A DNA stretch of 64,000 bases from Ilex aquifolium (GCA_951799425.1 OX637395.1:3138001-3202000), one strand, 5' to 3'. Shown: positions 23,663-37,668, numbered from the stretch's first letter. Notes: generated by a model from the letters alone, not told the origin. A program made the numbers and translations.

Positions 23663-24591
23663 TCTATCAGCAAGGGCGGCCCAACCTAATTTGGGGTACT
23701 AGGCGAAAATGTTATATGAGGTCCTATAAATATTTATTTAGTAATAATAGTAATATTAAATACTTATTAAAATATGTTTATTTACAAATTATTTGTTTTG
23801 TCTTTTGAGATATAACATACTAATTCAAATTTTAAATTTAAATTTTACAAATAAAAATTGTGTTATAGAAGATTAAATACAATGATACATATTATTTGTT
23901 TAAAATAAAAGAGGAATATAATTGAAAATTAGTTTAACTAGTAAAATAATTTTTTTTTCAAAATATATATAAAAATAGGAATTTATATAAGTTGATTAAT
24001 TCTAAAATAAATGAGACATTTATAATATAAAACATGGTAGGCTAAAGTAAGTTCATTCGACGGTCTCAAACAGACTTATCCAACAACTACCAACATCTCT
24101 CTCAAAACCATTCAAATTGAATTTTCTCTCCTAAATTCATTATTTCTCACTTACGTTGCACCGTGCTTTTAGGCACATGTTACCCCTAGTTGTTAGATAT
24201 CACAGAGAAAAAAAGTTATTTTTAAATAGAAAAGATAACTAGTGCACTACTTCTACTCTATTTTATAATCATATTGTGCATTGTAAACAAAGTTATTAAA
24301 AAATGAACTCAAATTTAATTTATACAAATATAAAATTACTCTTCATACATATTATACGATAGACAATTGATTTTTTGAGGATCAAATATATTAGATAAAT
24401 AGTGAATTTTGTGTAAAGTTAGCACTCACTATTAATTCAATGATTAAAATATATTGAGTATTTAAATTATATTCTAAAATCTAAGATTTTAAGTATATAT
24501 TATTGTTTATTTTATTTTGAGACCCCAAATTTTTCTTCCAATTTGGGGGCCTAGACAATGGCCTAAAGATTGGGCTGGCACTGTCTATCAG
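23663..24591. mobile_element. hAT-like element with 8-bp target duplication TCTATCAG
   Basis: Perfect 8-bp direct repeats TCTATCAG (23663-23670 and 24584-24591) bound a 913-bp body. It starts CAAGGGCGGCCCAA; its end, inverted, reads CAGTGCCAGCCCAA. An 8-bp duplication and CA(G) termini fit hAT. The interior is AT-rich and non-coding. It also contains a possible Helitron 3' end at 24189 (hairpin GTGC-TTTTAG-GCAC, then ATGTTACCCCTAG before T). Confidence 0.75.
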
Positions 24592-24634
24592 GATGATATT
24601 TGGGCGTTCTCATTTGCCCCATCTCTTTTAAAAA

Positions 24635-24668
24635 CACACACACACACACACACAACAACAACAACAAC
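24635..24668. repeat. (AC)n/(AAC)n compound microsatellite
   Basis: About nine AC units followed directly by five or six ACA/AAC units, upstream of the MLF-like gene. Confidence 0.85.
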
Positions 24669-24968
24669 AATATTCGTCTCAGCCAGCCATCCACAACAAG
24701 CGACTCCCATGTTAAAAAAAAAAAAAAAAATTGAATCTTGTGGAGAAAAAAAAAGAAAAGAAATGTGTATTAGTTGACACGTTATTCTGACGAGAAATAA
24801 GAAAGAAATGTATAAAAACATATTCTCACTTAATTCTCTATTTTAAACTGTCAATCCCTAGAAATTCATCTCCAATTCACTCTATATTTAGATTAACTAA
24901 AATCGAGAGTCTAATTTAATTCTTTAAATTTGGCAAACCAACTTCACTCACTACTCTATAATTAATTG

Positions 24969-25118
24969 AGTAATGCTACATATAATTAAAAATTTAACTT
25001 GATAATATGACTATTATATTTGTCATTGATTTAATTGTGGATTTTAATATTTATTGGTACTTATTATCTATTTAATAGTAGTGGTTCATCAAGTCAAATT
25101 TTTAAATTAATTTTTTAA
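24969..25118. mobile_element. MITE related to the inner element at 8811-8952
   Basis: The left end AGTAATGCTACATATAATTA continues AAAATTTAACTTGATAAT. The right end, inverted, contains AAAAATTTGACTTGATGAAC. The match to the 8811-8952 element covers the whole length. Confidence 0.6.
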
Positions 25119-25765
25119 ATTTTTTTAATTTAATAAATAAAAAATGACACGTGTATTTTGTATACATATTATTTACTATTAAAAATATAGTAGTATAGTA
25201 TTATTGAAGCTGTTAAAAAAATTTATTCAATATTTTAATTTTTCATAATTGGTGTCCACAGTTTTCCGGAAGCTTCTTCACTTGCCTGTTCAAAAGAGCA
25301 CTCTCTCCTCACTCTTTGAAGCAAAGCTTCACTCAGTTTCGAGGTAAATTTTCTGCCATTGTATATACTGTCTATAATTCCGTACGGTGTTGTCTTGTTC
25401 ATTCTTCGTTCTTATTCTCTGTTTCGATGGGTAAGCATCTGCAGTGTGTGTGTGTGTGGAGAACAAGAATTTTTCTGAGTTGAAGAAAATTTCAGACAAT
25501 TAGAAGAAGCAGCACTTTTGGGTTTTAGGGTTGAAGTCTGTCATAAAATGCATAGGAATATGTAGTGTTTGTTGAAGGAATTGCATATGATCTAGTAATT
25601 ATGATGTGGGTTTACTGTCGAAACAATATATTTCTATGTAGTTTTGGTTTTTCACATATGAACGAATGTAATTTTCTATTCTAAATCTGTTATGAAATGA
25701 GGTTTGCCATGGAATCTGAGTGTTTTCTTATGCTCAGGTCACAAATTGGTTAGTTTTTGGGAAAG

Positions 25766-27580
25766 ATGTCGAAGTTCTTTGGAGGGAAAGACCCATTTGA
25801 TGATCCCTTCTTTACTCGACCATTTGATTACATATTTGGTGGGAAAAATCCATTCAATGACCCATTCTTCACTCATCCGTTCGATACCCAAGCTGGTCCC
25901 AAAAAGCAAATAACTATTGAGGAAATAAACTCTGATGATGATGATAATGCTCAGAAGCATTCTGTGCCAAGCAAAGAAATAGTGATTAAGAACACAAATG
26001 ACAAAGCCAACGGTACATGTCGTTCTTACATTCTATTCCTGACATGCCGTATTGTGATTGAGATATAAAATAAATAATGTACTTTCAATTGGTCTTATAT
26101 GAAATTTGTATGGTTCACTTTACAGGAACGCAGAATTATAGCTTTCGGAGAGTTGCGTATGGTGGGTTAAATGGAATGTATTATACTTCTGCTGTTGCTA
26201 GGAGGACTGGTGATGATGGGGTATGTTAATTTTTCCTAGTGCAGAATTTGAAGCTTTTGTGGGTTTGATTAGGATTTTCAATTTTTTAGTTTTTTCCTTT
26301 GTGGCGTAGGTGGTTCTGGTAGAGATGAAAGAAGAGGATAAGACAGTGGGTGAAGCACTACATACTATTTCCAGAGGAATCCATGATAAGGTATTACTAC
26401 TTGGTGTTTTTTTAATAGTTTCCAGAGAAACAAGATTTTAGAATTTTGATATTGAATGGAAAAGAAAATGTAGAAACAGAGAGATTTCATTGTGCTACTC
26501 TGAGTAGTTGGGGACTTTTGTGAGGCTGAATTATTTTTAATTAGGATTTGCATATTGGAGAATTAATCAGGAGTTTTTTCTAACAAAAAGTTTGTGGTAG
26601 ATGTTGCAAATATAAGATTAGAAGGCACTGAGTGGTCCTTTCATACTGGAGATGTAGGATGTACTGAAATTGCGATGATTTGATTGCTTGTGCAGGGCCA
26701 TTCAGTTACAACAAAACACAATCCAGATGGTAGAATGGATTCATTGCAGACTTTACACAATTTGAATGAAGGTCTGTTCTTAATTCTTATCCTTTGTGGA
26801 TCATGGATGTCTTATTTTCGGGGATTGTATCAGTATCTTATGTGGTGGTGTTTGTTAGATGAGCTTGCTGGTTTTGAAGAAGCATGGAAAGTCAATGCTG
26901 ACAGGAATTTACCCGGCTGGAACAATGAGTTGAATTTGCTTGAGAGTGCAGGTAAGATTGGTGTTTGGTTCCTAACCAGGTAACAATATAGATTAAAGAT
27001 TGGCCATTTTTGTTTCAGTCGTAAATTCTGGATCTCTATCACTTGAATTAAGTACTTAAATGTTGAGTACGCCAAAGTAATATGTATTGCATTTGCACCA
27101 TAATATATTCTTGCAGTTTCGTCTTAGAATATAAGATTAGCATCACCTCCAAGTTGGTCATTAAATGAATTGGACTTGATAACGTCCCCTAAACATGCTT
27201 CTGTCCCCAACTTGCTATTTTTTTTGTGTTACAACAGTGGCACGTAACATTTGTGTGCTGAAGAGTTGATATTTGTTTCGATTAAATGTTCCATTCGACA
27301 CCTCTAATGATATATTTAGATGTGATAACGCCTCTATGCCTCTTTTTGAGCATTGTCAGCTATCATTTCTGAAAGTTACGGTTGGTTGGTTTCATTATTT
27401 CCATTTCTGGTAGTAGGTGCTAGCAGCAGTGGATGGGATGGGCTGGCAAATTGGGATGGTTGGGGTTGGGCTCTTCCATGGACAGATCACTCAGGAAGTG
27501 CTGGAGGAATGGAAACAGGTAGTGAAGCTGTGGATGATAGCAGGAGAGCCAAAAAAGTTATCCCAGTTAATATTGAATAG
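25766..27580 (+). CDS. Myeloid leukemia factor (MLF)-like protein
   Basis: MLF-domain protein; plant members are poorly characterised and animal members act in chromatin and protein-quality control. Exons 25766-26012, 26126-26220, 26310-26390, 26696-26771, 26859-26951 and 27417-27580 sum to 756 bases (251 aa) in phase. The N-terminus repeats a short unit twice: FFGGKDPFDDPFFTRPFDYI and IFGGKNPFNDPFFTHPFD. The MLF core follows: YSFRRVAYGGLNGMYYTS, GEALHTISRGIHDKGHSVT, LQTLHNLNEDELAGFEEAW and LPGWN. A Trp/Gly-rich tail follows (SSGWDGLANWDGWGWALPW). An intron in the 5' leader is likely (25344-25737). The ATG at 25766 is the first in frame after that acceptor. Confidence 0.9.
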
Positions 27581-28009
27581 AATGGGATAAGTTTTAACAG
27601 TTATTCACTGTTCCTTTGTTTGGTGCTGTCTATATATATAATCAACTATATTAGAACTTGGTGCTCTCATCGTATTATGCTTCTCTTATGAGGGTGTATG
27701 TTTTTATAAATCTAGCTTTCAAACTCCGGTTTCGAAATGATAAACCTTTTCAGTAGTTGCTTGCCAGTTTCTGCTGTTATTCCATTGTTTTGATGAAGTT
27801 TAGATATCCCCGACACCGGATTATATAAATAATTATGAATCTATGATTATGATCATGGTCTTAATCCATGGAAAACATTAATGGAAAGTCTTGCTTGTAG
27901 TTTTTTGTTTGTCTTGATTGTGATTCCTTGAAATTAAGCATAATGTCTGTTATCTGATATATGATCTGAAGTGCGCTAGTGTTCAAAGGTTTTCTCTAGT
28001 GCCCTCAAT
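27581..28009 (+). other. 3' flank of the MLF-like gene
   Basis: Probable 3' UTR and downstream sequence; no gene seen. Confidence 0.5.
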
Positions 28010-28289
28010 ACATGTTTCACCGAGCTGTTAGCCCAATGGGTAAGAATTCAATTTTTTTCGCTCAATACTTGGGTTCGAGTATTCATAGTTACGATAGTTT
28101 GTTGGGGTTAAACCTACTCTTCGGTGTTCAGAGCACGCAGTGAGACCTTAGTTTCTGCCCCGACGTAGATTCGGTGGGTCTCTTACAGATAGTTGTGTGG
28201 TGCTAAATGACAATGTTGCTTGGCGGATATGTCGTGTGACTTATCAATATATTCATTTAATGTACCGGAAAAAAAAAAAACATGTTTCA
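28010..28289 (+). mobile_element. tRNA-derived SINE with 10-bp target duplication and poly(A) tail
   Basis: Direct repeats ACATGTTTCA (28010-28019 and 28280-28289) enclose a 260-bp body. It has an A-box-like TTAGCCCAATGGG near 28027 and a B-box GGGTTCGAGTATTC near 28071, and ends in about a dozen A. All the marks of a tRNA-headed SINE are present. Confidence 0.85.
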
Positions 28290-29480
28290 ACTAACCCTCC
28301 ACATGGAGATTCTGTGCTACCATGTCTTTTTTGTACCATCCCTGACCTAATAAGAAGAAATAATCACCCACAAGCAAAAAATAGAAGCCGGCATAAATTC
28401 CCATTATGAAATATATCAATGAACTATTCTCCTTGTAGGCCTTTTGTGGGATGATATTTGACACTACTTTATAACAGGATCCGAGCATGTTGGCTTCTGC
28501 CTGAATGAACATGGGGCATTACATAACTTGTCGTGAAAGAAGGCTACAAAGAGTTTAATGTCTAGTTTTCTACCGTTTCATATACATTAGGGTTGTCGGG
28601 GAAAGACTGTAGTATCGAAAGTTACTTCTTGATTTCTTAGCAAAATGCACAACTTAATTGAATCAAGTTATGATTTGAACATGTAAAATTACGATTCAAT
28701 GGGTTCAACAAACTTAGGTTGGGGCCGATATCGAATTCGATACCCTAGACTTTCCTTAGGGTTTCCTGATCAAGAATATTATTGCTGTTAGCATGTGAAT
28801 ATTTTGGGAATGATGTAGGGATCAGAGGTGTTTGTGAAATGTCCAATTTTTCAGCTAAGGTACCTACCAGGAAGGCTACAAAACATTAATTTAGCCTAAT
28901 TTATGAGGCAAGGGTTTTCTAGTACTGGTGGATAGTTCATGGGACTTGCTGGCTACATGTTCCTCCAGGGCTTCTGGTTTTATCCATTGCATTTGCAAGG
29001 GTAAAGATTTCTAATGTTATATATGAAGTGAATTCTTGATATAAAAGCTTTTATCGCAACTATTCAGAGTTTAGCTACATTAATTATGAAGAACTCATGA
29101 TAGTTAAGATTTCGGATTTGGAGGCACGACAAGCGGTCATCCTTTTGAACAATATGTTACGAATTTGAGTCTAAGAATTAACTTCTCTAAGCTCGAGACG
29201 AAACTATCTTATCATTTATATCGACAGAGCCATTGCATCTTAGTAATTTATGATGGCTACCAGCCATTCAACAAAAACAAAAGGATTCTTCACTCCATAC
29301 TTGGTAGTAGTCGGGCGTCTTACGAATAATAATGTTACGTTTATTTAATTTGAGGATCTAATATATTGTGACTGGAATTTCATTTCACACTGAAAATAAC
29401 TACGATTGTAATAATTGCAATGCATTACGTCTTTCAATTACGTCCTCAAATTAAGTCTCGGTAGCATTGTTTTGTAATAC
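28290..29480. other. Gene-free stretch
   Basis: AT-rich, no supported exon, no structured repeat that I can define. Confidence 0.5.
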
Positions 29481-29486
29481 TTTTTT

Positions 29487-29741
29487 AGCACTAACCCCAA
29501 AGGGTAGTTTAAGTGGTAACATAGACGATTTATAAACTTAGACGTCCTGAGTTTAAAACTTGACAATTCCTTTGAGTCAGGTCCTGAAGAATTTATGCCT
29601 CATGAATACCTTAGTCCTAGTATGGATGACCTGCCTTTGATCGAAGCGCAGTGGAGATTAATTGAGGTACGTAAGTTGGCTTGAATACCTCTTACCATTA
29701 AACCTAAAACAAAAAAAAAAAACAAAAACTTATTGAGCACT
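29487..29741 (+). repeat. Possible SINE with A-rich tail
   Basis: The A-box-like TAGTTTAAGTGGTAA (29505-29519) and a weak B-box (GAGTTTAAAACTT, about 29549) are followed by an A-rich tail at about 29708-29728. AGCACT flanks both sides (29487-29492 and 29736-29741) as a possible short target duplication. Confidence 0.5.
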
Positions 29742-30268
29742 GCCTGTTGGCATGGTAGAATCTTTTTCATATCAACCTTCCTATCTTACTTCAATACTAA
29801 GCAAATTATTTAATGGCCAAGGCAAGCTATACTTTGGTTATAAAGGCCAAGACCTCTCGGCCTAGAACCAATGCTCCCTCACAGAGAAATAACAGGAGAA
29901 GAATGACTTCTTGGTCTGCTGAGAATGCCACCAAAGCTTACCTACCAGCCCTTAAAATGGTAAGCAATTCAACCCATCAATCTCCATTCGATAGGACTCC
30001 AATTCGAATAGTCGTGGTAGCTTGTTTTTTACCACCACCTACTTTTAAACCGGTTCTTAACCCTAAGTTTAAGGGTGAATTTCAAATAGATCGGGCTCGA
30101 CTCGTTCTCTCAAAGAATGTTCGAAGTATCAACTCGGGATTGTAAAAGTTTCAAGTTTGGCTATCTATTTTTTTTCAAAACTTCCGCTCGATTCAGCTCA
30201 TCTGATCAAACGAATCAACCTCAAGCTTATGCTCAACAACAAACATGAGTTCAGATTCATGTTCAATA

Positions 30269-30592
30269 TTAAAGTTTATGAAGAATCACACTTTACATCT
30301 GAAAAGATTTAAGAATTTTTATTTTACACCTTTAAAGATTAAATTTTTTACTTGCACCTTCAATATATCAAAAGTGTTACAATGTGACTTTTCTATTAAA
30401 TTCTATTATTTTTTTCGTCAGTGTCAAAATGGAGAGGTTTTTTATGGAAAAAATAACAGAAACTAGCAGAAAGAACACATTGTAATACTTTTAATACATT
30501 GAAGGTGTAATATGCAAATTTTTACCTTTAAGGTTACAAAATAAAAATTCTTCAATCTTTTAGGATAAAAGTACAATTCGCCCTAAAATTTA
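30269..30592. mobile_element. Foldback element in the DUF1442 intron
   Basis: The left arm contains AAGAATTTTTATTTTACACC and GCACCTTCAATATATCAAAA. The right arm, inverted, contains AAGAATTTTTATTTTGTAAC and ACACCTTCAATGTATTAAAA. Arms exceed 100 bases. The right terminus GCCCTAAAATTTAA is shared with the element at 63480-63958. Confidence 0.7.
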
Positions 30593-30639
30593 ACAAGTGT
30601 GCTGTGTGCACACATGGTCCCCCTAAATTTACCGCTGTT

Positions 30640-30845
30640 GTCAGTTATCATTTTTTTCTAGAAAATTATAATTTAAAAAAGAAAAGTTACACCCGGAAGG
30701 TCATGATCGACCATGCCCGTGATCAATCATAAAATTTCGGTATCAATTTTAATCTTTCAGGATCGATTATGTCTTTTAAAATTATAACTTACACCTCAAA
30801 AAAGTTATTTCTTTATCTTAAAAAGTTATAAATTTCCCTTTTAAA
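30640..30845. repeat. Modular palindromic repeat family, copy B
   Basis: Contains GGTCATGATCGACCATG, CGTGATCAATCATAA, CAGGATCGATTATGTC and AAAATTATAACTTACACC in the same order as copy A at 3950-4195. It lies next to the foldback element within the DUF1442 intron. Confidence 0.55.
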
Positions 30846-31489
30846 CAAACTGAGTTCATCATCTTTTTTTATCTCATTTGGGTTTCTGCTGAATATTATA
30901 GGGAAAGAGAGGGAAGGAACCTGATGTAGCAGAGTTTATATCTGCGCTTGCTGCGGGAAACAACGCTCAACTCATGGTCATGGCATGCGCAGGCTTTGCT
31001 GGATCCACCGCACTGGCTTTGGTTGCGGCCGCACATCAAACAGGTGGTCGGCTAGTCTGCATCTTCCGCAAACTCAAAGACTTCCATGCATCAGAAAAAT
31101 TTCTCAAACGCCACGAAGACATAGTTGAGTTCGTGGTCGGAGACGCTCGGAAAATACTGTTGAACAACTACAGAGGCGTTGATTTTGTGCTCATCGACTT
31201 CAATATCGAAGATCATGAAGGAATTTTTCTTGCAGCGCAGAGGGGTGCAAGTAATGGTGGAGCTCGTGTTGTGGGGTACAATGCCCTTCCACAAGGGACC
31301 ATGGTTGAAGGAAGTGAAGGGGCATTTTTTACCCATTGGAGAGGGGTTGGTGGTGACTAGAATACCAGCAGGATGGTGGTGGTGGTGGTGGTGGTGGAAA
31401 GAAGAGTCATTGGATTGTTAGAGTGGATGAATGCACTGGTGAAGATCATTTTTACAGATTCACTTCCTCTTGCAGAAAACAACTTGGAA

Positions 31490-32695
31490 CCTAATGCTCC
31501 GTTTGGTAGTAGGAGGGATACATTTTGTATCTTTTAAGGAAGAAAAATAAGAATGATACACTTTTCATTCTTTGTATTTGATTGGATGGATGAAAAATAT
31601 AAATGACTAATTTTTTTTTTTTTGTGCTGGCTAAGATTAAGGGTGACAATCGAGTCGTGTCGTGTTAGATTCGTGTTGAGTCATTACGGATTTGTGTCGA
31701 ACATTAGTCAAACCTAACTCAATTCATTTAACTAATTGTGTCGTGTCGAATTGCGAGTTGACCTGTTTATTTTTATTTTTTTATTTTTTATTTTAAAAAC
31801 ATATACAATTCAAATTTCAAAAGATAAACAAAATGACTTTTGTTATTCGCGGTTGAGATTACTTTAAATTTTACTTTAAAATTAATTTAACGGTTAATAT
31901 TAACACCCTAAATTTAATAGAAAAAATAAGGCCCTAAGGGTGTGTTTGAAGTGATTTTTTAAAAATACTACTAGAAATTATTTCTCATAAGTATTTTAAA
32001 AAAATAATAGTATTTAAAACTGTCATACCACTACCTCTACCACCACCACCATCGCCACCTCTACCACCACCACCATCGCCGCCGCCACCACCACTGTTGC
32101 CGTCGCCACCACCACTGTTGCCGTCATCGCCGACCTCACCGCCACCATCACCATCATTACCACCGTCGTCGCCACCACCACCATCATCGCTGCCCTCGCC
32201 GCCACCACAGTGATTGTCACCCACCACAACCATCACTGTCTCCTACCACCACCATTGCCGCCCACCACCTCTCACCCCACTACAAACCGATGGTTAAATT
32301 TCTTTATCTCTTCTCTATATTTGTGATTTGATTTTGGATATGAATACAAATATACTTATTGTTTACCATTTTTTATTACACTGTGTCATCAGACACAGAC
32401 AATAACTAGTAAATACATATTTTATCATTGTATTTTTATATGAAATTAATGTATATATTAAAAAATATATAGACAAATAAGATACATCTCAACACAAATA
32501 ATTAACTTTCCATCCACTTTCCTTCCGATTTTAAAGAGATTGATTTTAGTGAGTTGGAAGGAAAGTTAATCTATCCACTTTTTCATCCTTCCTACTTTCC
32601 TTCCTTACCAAACATGATGTTTTATCGATCCCTCCCACTTTTCATCCTTCTAACTTTTCATCCTTCCATTTTTTCATCGTACCAAACGGAACATA
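31490..32695. mobile_element. Nested repeat block between DUF1442 and RPS13
   Basis: The outer ends form a short inverted repeat: CTCCGTTTGGTA (about 31498) and TACCAAACGGAA (about 32680). Inside are a GTCGTGTCGTGTT hAT-like fragment (31640-31770) and the second GGN-rich Helitron (31800-32409). The outer pair could be one interrupted MITE; this is inference from the ends alone. Confidence 0.45.
31800..32409 (+). mobile_element. Non-autonomous Helitron, GGN-rich family, copy 2 (5' end eroded)
   Basis: Plus-strand copy of the element at 11707-12277: shared CAATTCAAATTTC-like start, AGATAAACAAAATGACTTTT, a CCN-rich triplet tract (about 32025-32280), AAATTTCTTTATCTCTTCTC, and the 3' end. The terminus is a perfect hairpin CTGTGTCATCAGACACAG (32381-32398), then ACAATAACTAG and host T. 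The TC start is not recognisable. Confidence 0.8.
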
Positions 32696-32924
32696 AGAGA
32701 GAAAATCATCTTGACCATAGCCACTAACTACTTAATAAATAAATAATTTTGTACAAAGCAAGTAAGATGTAGCAAGGGATTGATACCATCTACTGTATTT
32801 TTATTCAATTTCACTCAAAGAGTATTGTCTCGATTATTACACAACTACCACACCGCGCATACTCCACGAGTGAATTGTGTGATTTTTGTTACCAACAGAG
32901 AAATTCATCCATGATTTTGTATCC

Positions 32925-33285
32925 TTAGAGCATTTCCAACAGATGCCGTAAATGATCAAAATGGCTAAAATTTAGCTATTCAAAGCCAAAAGTCATGCTC
33001 CAACAGATGCTATTCATATACTCTAACATAGATTTTTACTACAGTGATATTCTAAATATAGAGTATCAGCAACTTGTAAATATAATTTATATTATTTTCT
33101 CTCTCTTTCTCTCTTTTATTATTCCCAAAAAAAATAATATAAAAGTAATGAGAAATAATATTTTAAATGAGTAGTTAAAAATATAGAAAATCTGTTGAAG
33201 TGTGTATTGAAAAAGTGAGTTGTTAAAATAGAAAAAATTATTTTTTGGGTAGCTAAAATATAATTTGTTGTTGGATATACTCTTA
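32925..33285. mobile_element. Tourist/PIF-Harbinger-type MITE with TTA duplication
   Basis: TTA flanks (32925-32927 and 33283-33285) bound termini GAGCATTTCCAACAGA and, inverted, GAGTATATCCAACAAC. The GAGCAT-TCCAACA terminus is common in plant Harbinger-type MITEs. The block ATGATTTTGTATCCTTA occurs just left of the element and again at about 33314-33330. Confidence 0.75.
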
Positions 33286-33289
33286 TACG

Positions 33290-33790
33290 TTCAACAAATT
33301 ATCCGTTCATCTATGATTTTGTATCCTTATCCGTTCAATCCCGCATATTTGAATCATATTTGAATCCCGCATATAATTTTTTGACTTGTTAAAAAATTAC
33401 ACTTGAAAATTGAATTTAAATCCTTTTTTTTTTTTTCATGAACCTTTATTTAATGTGGTAGTAATTGGTAAATTCCAATTTTTAGGGCCATCTAAATAAT
33501 TTACAAAATGTATAGGTCAACAATATTACGTTGTATAATTGTCCATTAGTAAATAAAAAAATCTGCGAATGAACTCCACAAAAATTCATAACTATCTAGC
33601 CATGTAATACATATATATTCCGTGTAAGCAAGTGAGTTTTATTCTATCTATTTTTATAAATTTTTTATTAGATAAGTACGCCACGTGACACTTCTAACGT
33701 AATATAACTGTTACACTCAATATTTACTCTATTTAAATGGGTAGAAAAAAGAAAAGACACGAAAGCCAAGGGCTTAATTGCAAGTATGAG
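33290..33790. other. Gene-free stretch upstream of RPS13
   Basis: AT-rich; no element beyond the direct repeat noted with the neighbouring MITE. The right part is the distal RPS13 promoter. Confidence 0.4.
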
Positions 33791-33797
33791 ATAGACA

Positions 33798-33844
33798 TAT
33801 AAAAGGCCGTAATCCCCATTCTCAGTTTCGGCAATTTAGGGTTT
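33798..33844 (+). promoter_or_regulatory. RPS13 core promoter: TATA box and telo-box
   Basis: TATAAAA at 33798-33804 is followed by TAGGGTTT (33837-33844), the inverse of the telo-box AAACCCTA typical of plant ribosomal protein genes. The start codon is at 33913. Confidence 0.7.
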
Positions 33845-33912
33845 GCACTGGCAGAAAGCAATACTCGGCTAACTAGAGCGGCAGGGCCACACACACACAC
33901 AACGCCGTCGCA

Positions 33913-36467
<2,555 letters not shown>

Positions 36468-37027
36468 AGAAGATACATTTGTTGGAAGTTGTGGGTTTTG
36501 TACTTTGAGTGTTCTCTTGGTTGAGCAAGACAGTTTTGGAATATTCCATTTATGAATCTGCTTAATAACTAATAGGACACTTCCGTTGTTCTTTGGGAGT
36601 TGTCTAATGCACCTTTTATCTGATCAGGTTTAGTTAGAGATTTTTGACATTTGTTGGCAATGGTTTCATCAATCTTAAAAAGATAAATGTGATAAGATGA
36701 TTTTTCTATAGACATCATTGATTATTTGATCTAAGTCATGCTTAGGCTTTGGTGATGGTATTGACAGTAATGACAGCTGTCCTGTTGCCCTCTATATCGT
36801 TTTGGTAAGTCATATTTAGTTGCTTATTACAGAACACTTAATTATGTGGAATGGTATTTGTGTATTTTTGCATACTTTCTTTACGAGGGCTATGCGATGC
36901 TTCGAATTTGTTTTTTCTCATGTTGAGCTAGAGTAGGTGGTTGGTGCTTATTGGTAGGAGTGGTAAACGAGCCGAATGAGTGAGTTCGTTTGAGCATGAG
37001 TGTGATTAGCTCGTCTTCTAAGCAGGT

Positions 37028-37187
37028 TTAAAAAATTGTTCAAATTTGACGTTGTCTGTTTGAATGATCATATAGAAACATATTAAATACTTTATGGACT
37101 AAAATGATATAATTAAAACATTGAGGGATTAAAATAAGACAAATTTCATATTTTGGAGACCTCCAGTGTAATTAACCCTAAATTTAA
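37028..37187. mobile_element. Foldback-element fragment with the empty Helitron site
   Basis: Matches the right half of the foldback at 11300-12372 (TTGTCTGTTTGA, CATATAGAAACA, ACTAAAATGATATAATTAAA, GTGTAATTAACCCTAA). Where the other copy is split by the Helitron, this one reads continuously GAAACA|TATTAAAT at 37080/37081. Confidence 0.75.
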
Positions 37188-37668
37188 ATTTGAAGGTTCA
37201 TATGACATTTTTGATATATAAAATTTGACATCTTCATTTTACATTTTAACCAATATATCAAATGTTATATGTCAAATTTATGTGATACATGATTAAGAAG
37301 TTGAGATATGCTAGGATTTGAGATATTTGGTAGTATGTTAAATTTGGCAGCATGCCAAAATTTTGCCAGTACAGCCAGTATTTGACATTGTATAGTCAGC
37401 ATTTGATATAGTTATTGGAAGAGGAGATGTCAAAAAGAGTTCTTAGAGTTTTCTAGTTGAGATTTGATAACTCAGTTGAAGTTGCTCTAAAATCTATTAA
37501 ATTTGATAATATTTTTATGTCTATTTTATAAATAAATTAAATTTGAGTAACATGTGATTCGCGTTGTAAAGGCCGCTCAACTCGACTTTTCTTGGTTCAT
37601 GTTGTATGTATGTTTCACATTTTTTTAGTTTTTTTTTTGATCAGAAACAGAGAGTGCACTGATATAAA

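Larger units (their letters stand above)
29903..31420 (+). pseudogene. DUF1442-family protein gene with 3' frameshift
   Basis: Plant-specific DUF1442 proteins look like methyltransferase-fold proteins of unknown function. Exon 1 (29903-29959) encodes MTSWSAENATKAYLPALKM. Exon 2 starts at 30902 after a 942-base intron and reads GKRGKEPDVAEFISALAAG, then AALVAAAHQTGGR-like, VEFVVGDARK and DFVLIDFNIEDHEGIF, up to VVGYNAL. At about 31284-31290 the conserved frame is lost. The initial frame runs to a stop at 31358-31360. The family tail (KGPWLKEVKGHFLPIGEGL, VVTRIP) continues in the next frame, then enters a (TGG)n tract giving eight Trp and stops at 31420. One extra base in GCCCTTCC would explain this. 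It is a recent pseudogene, a truncated protein, or an assembly error. Confidence 0.75.

Noticed and set aside
31985-32236. Glycine-rich open frame on the minus strand
   Set aside because: Same triplet tract in the second Helitron copy.
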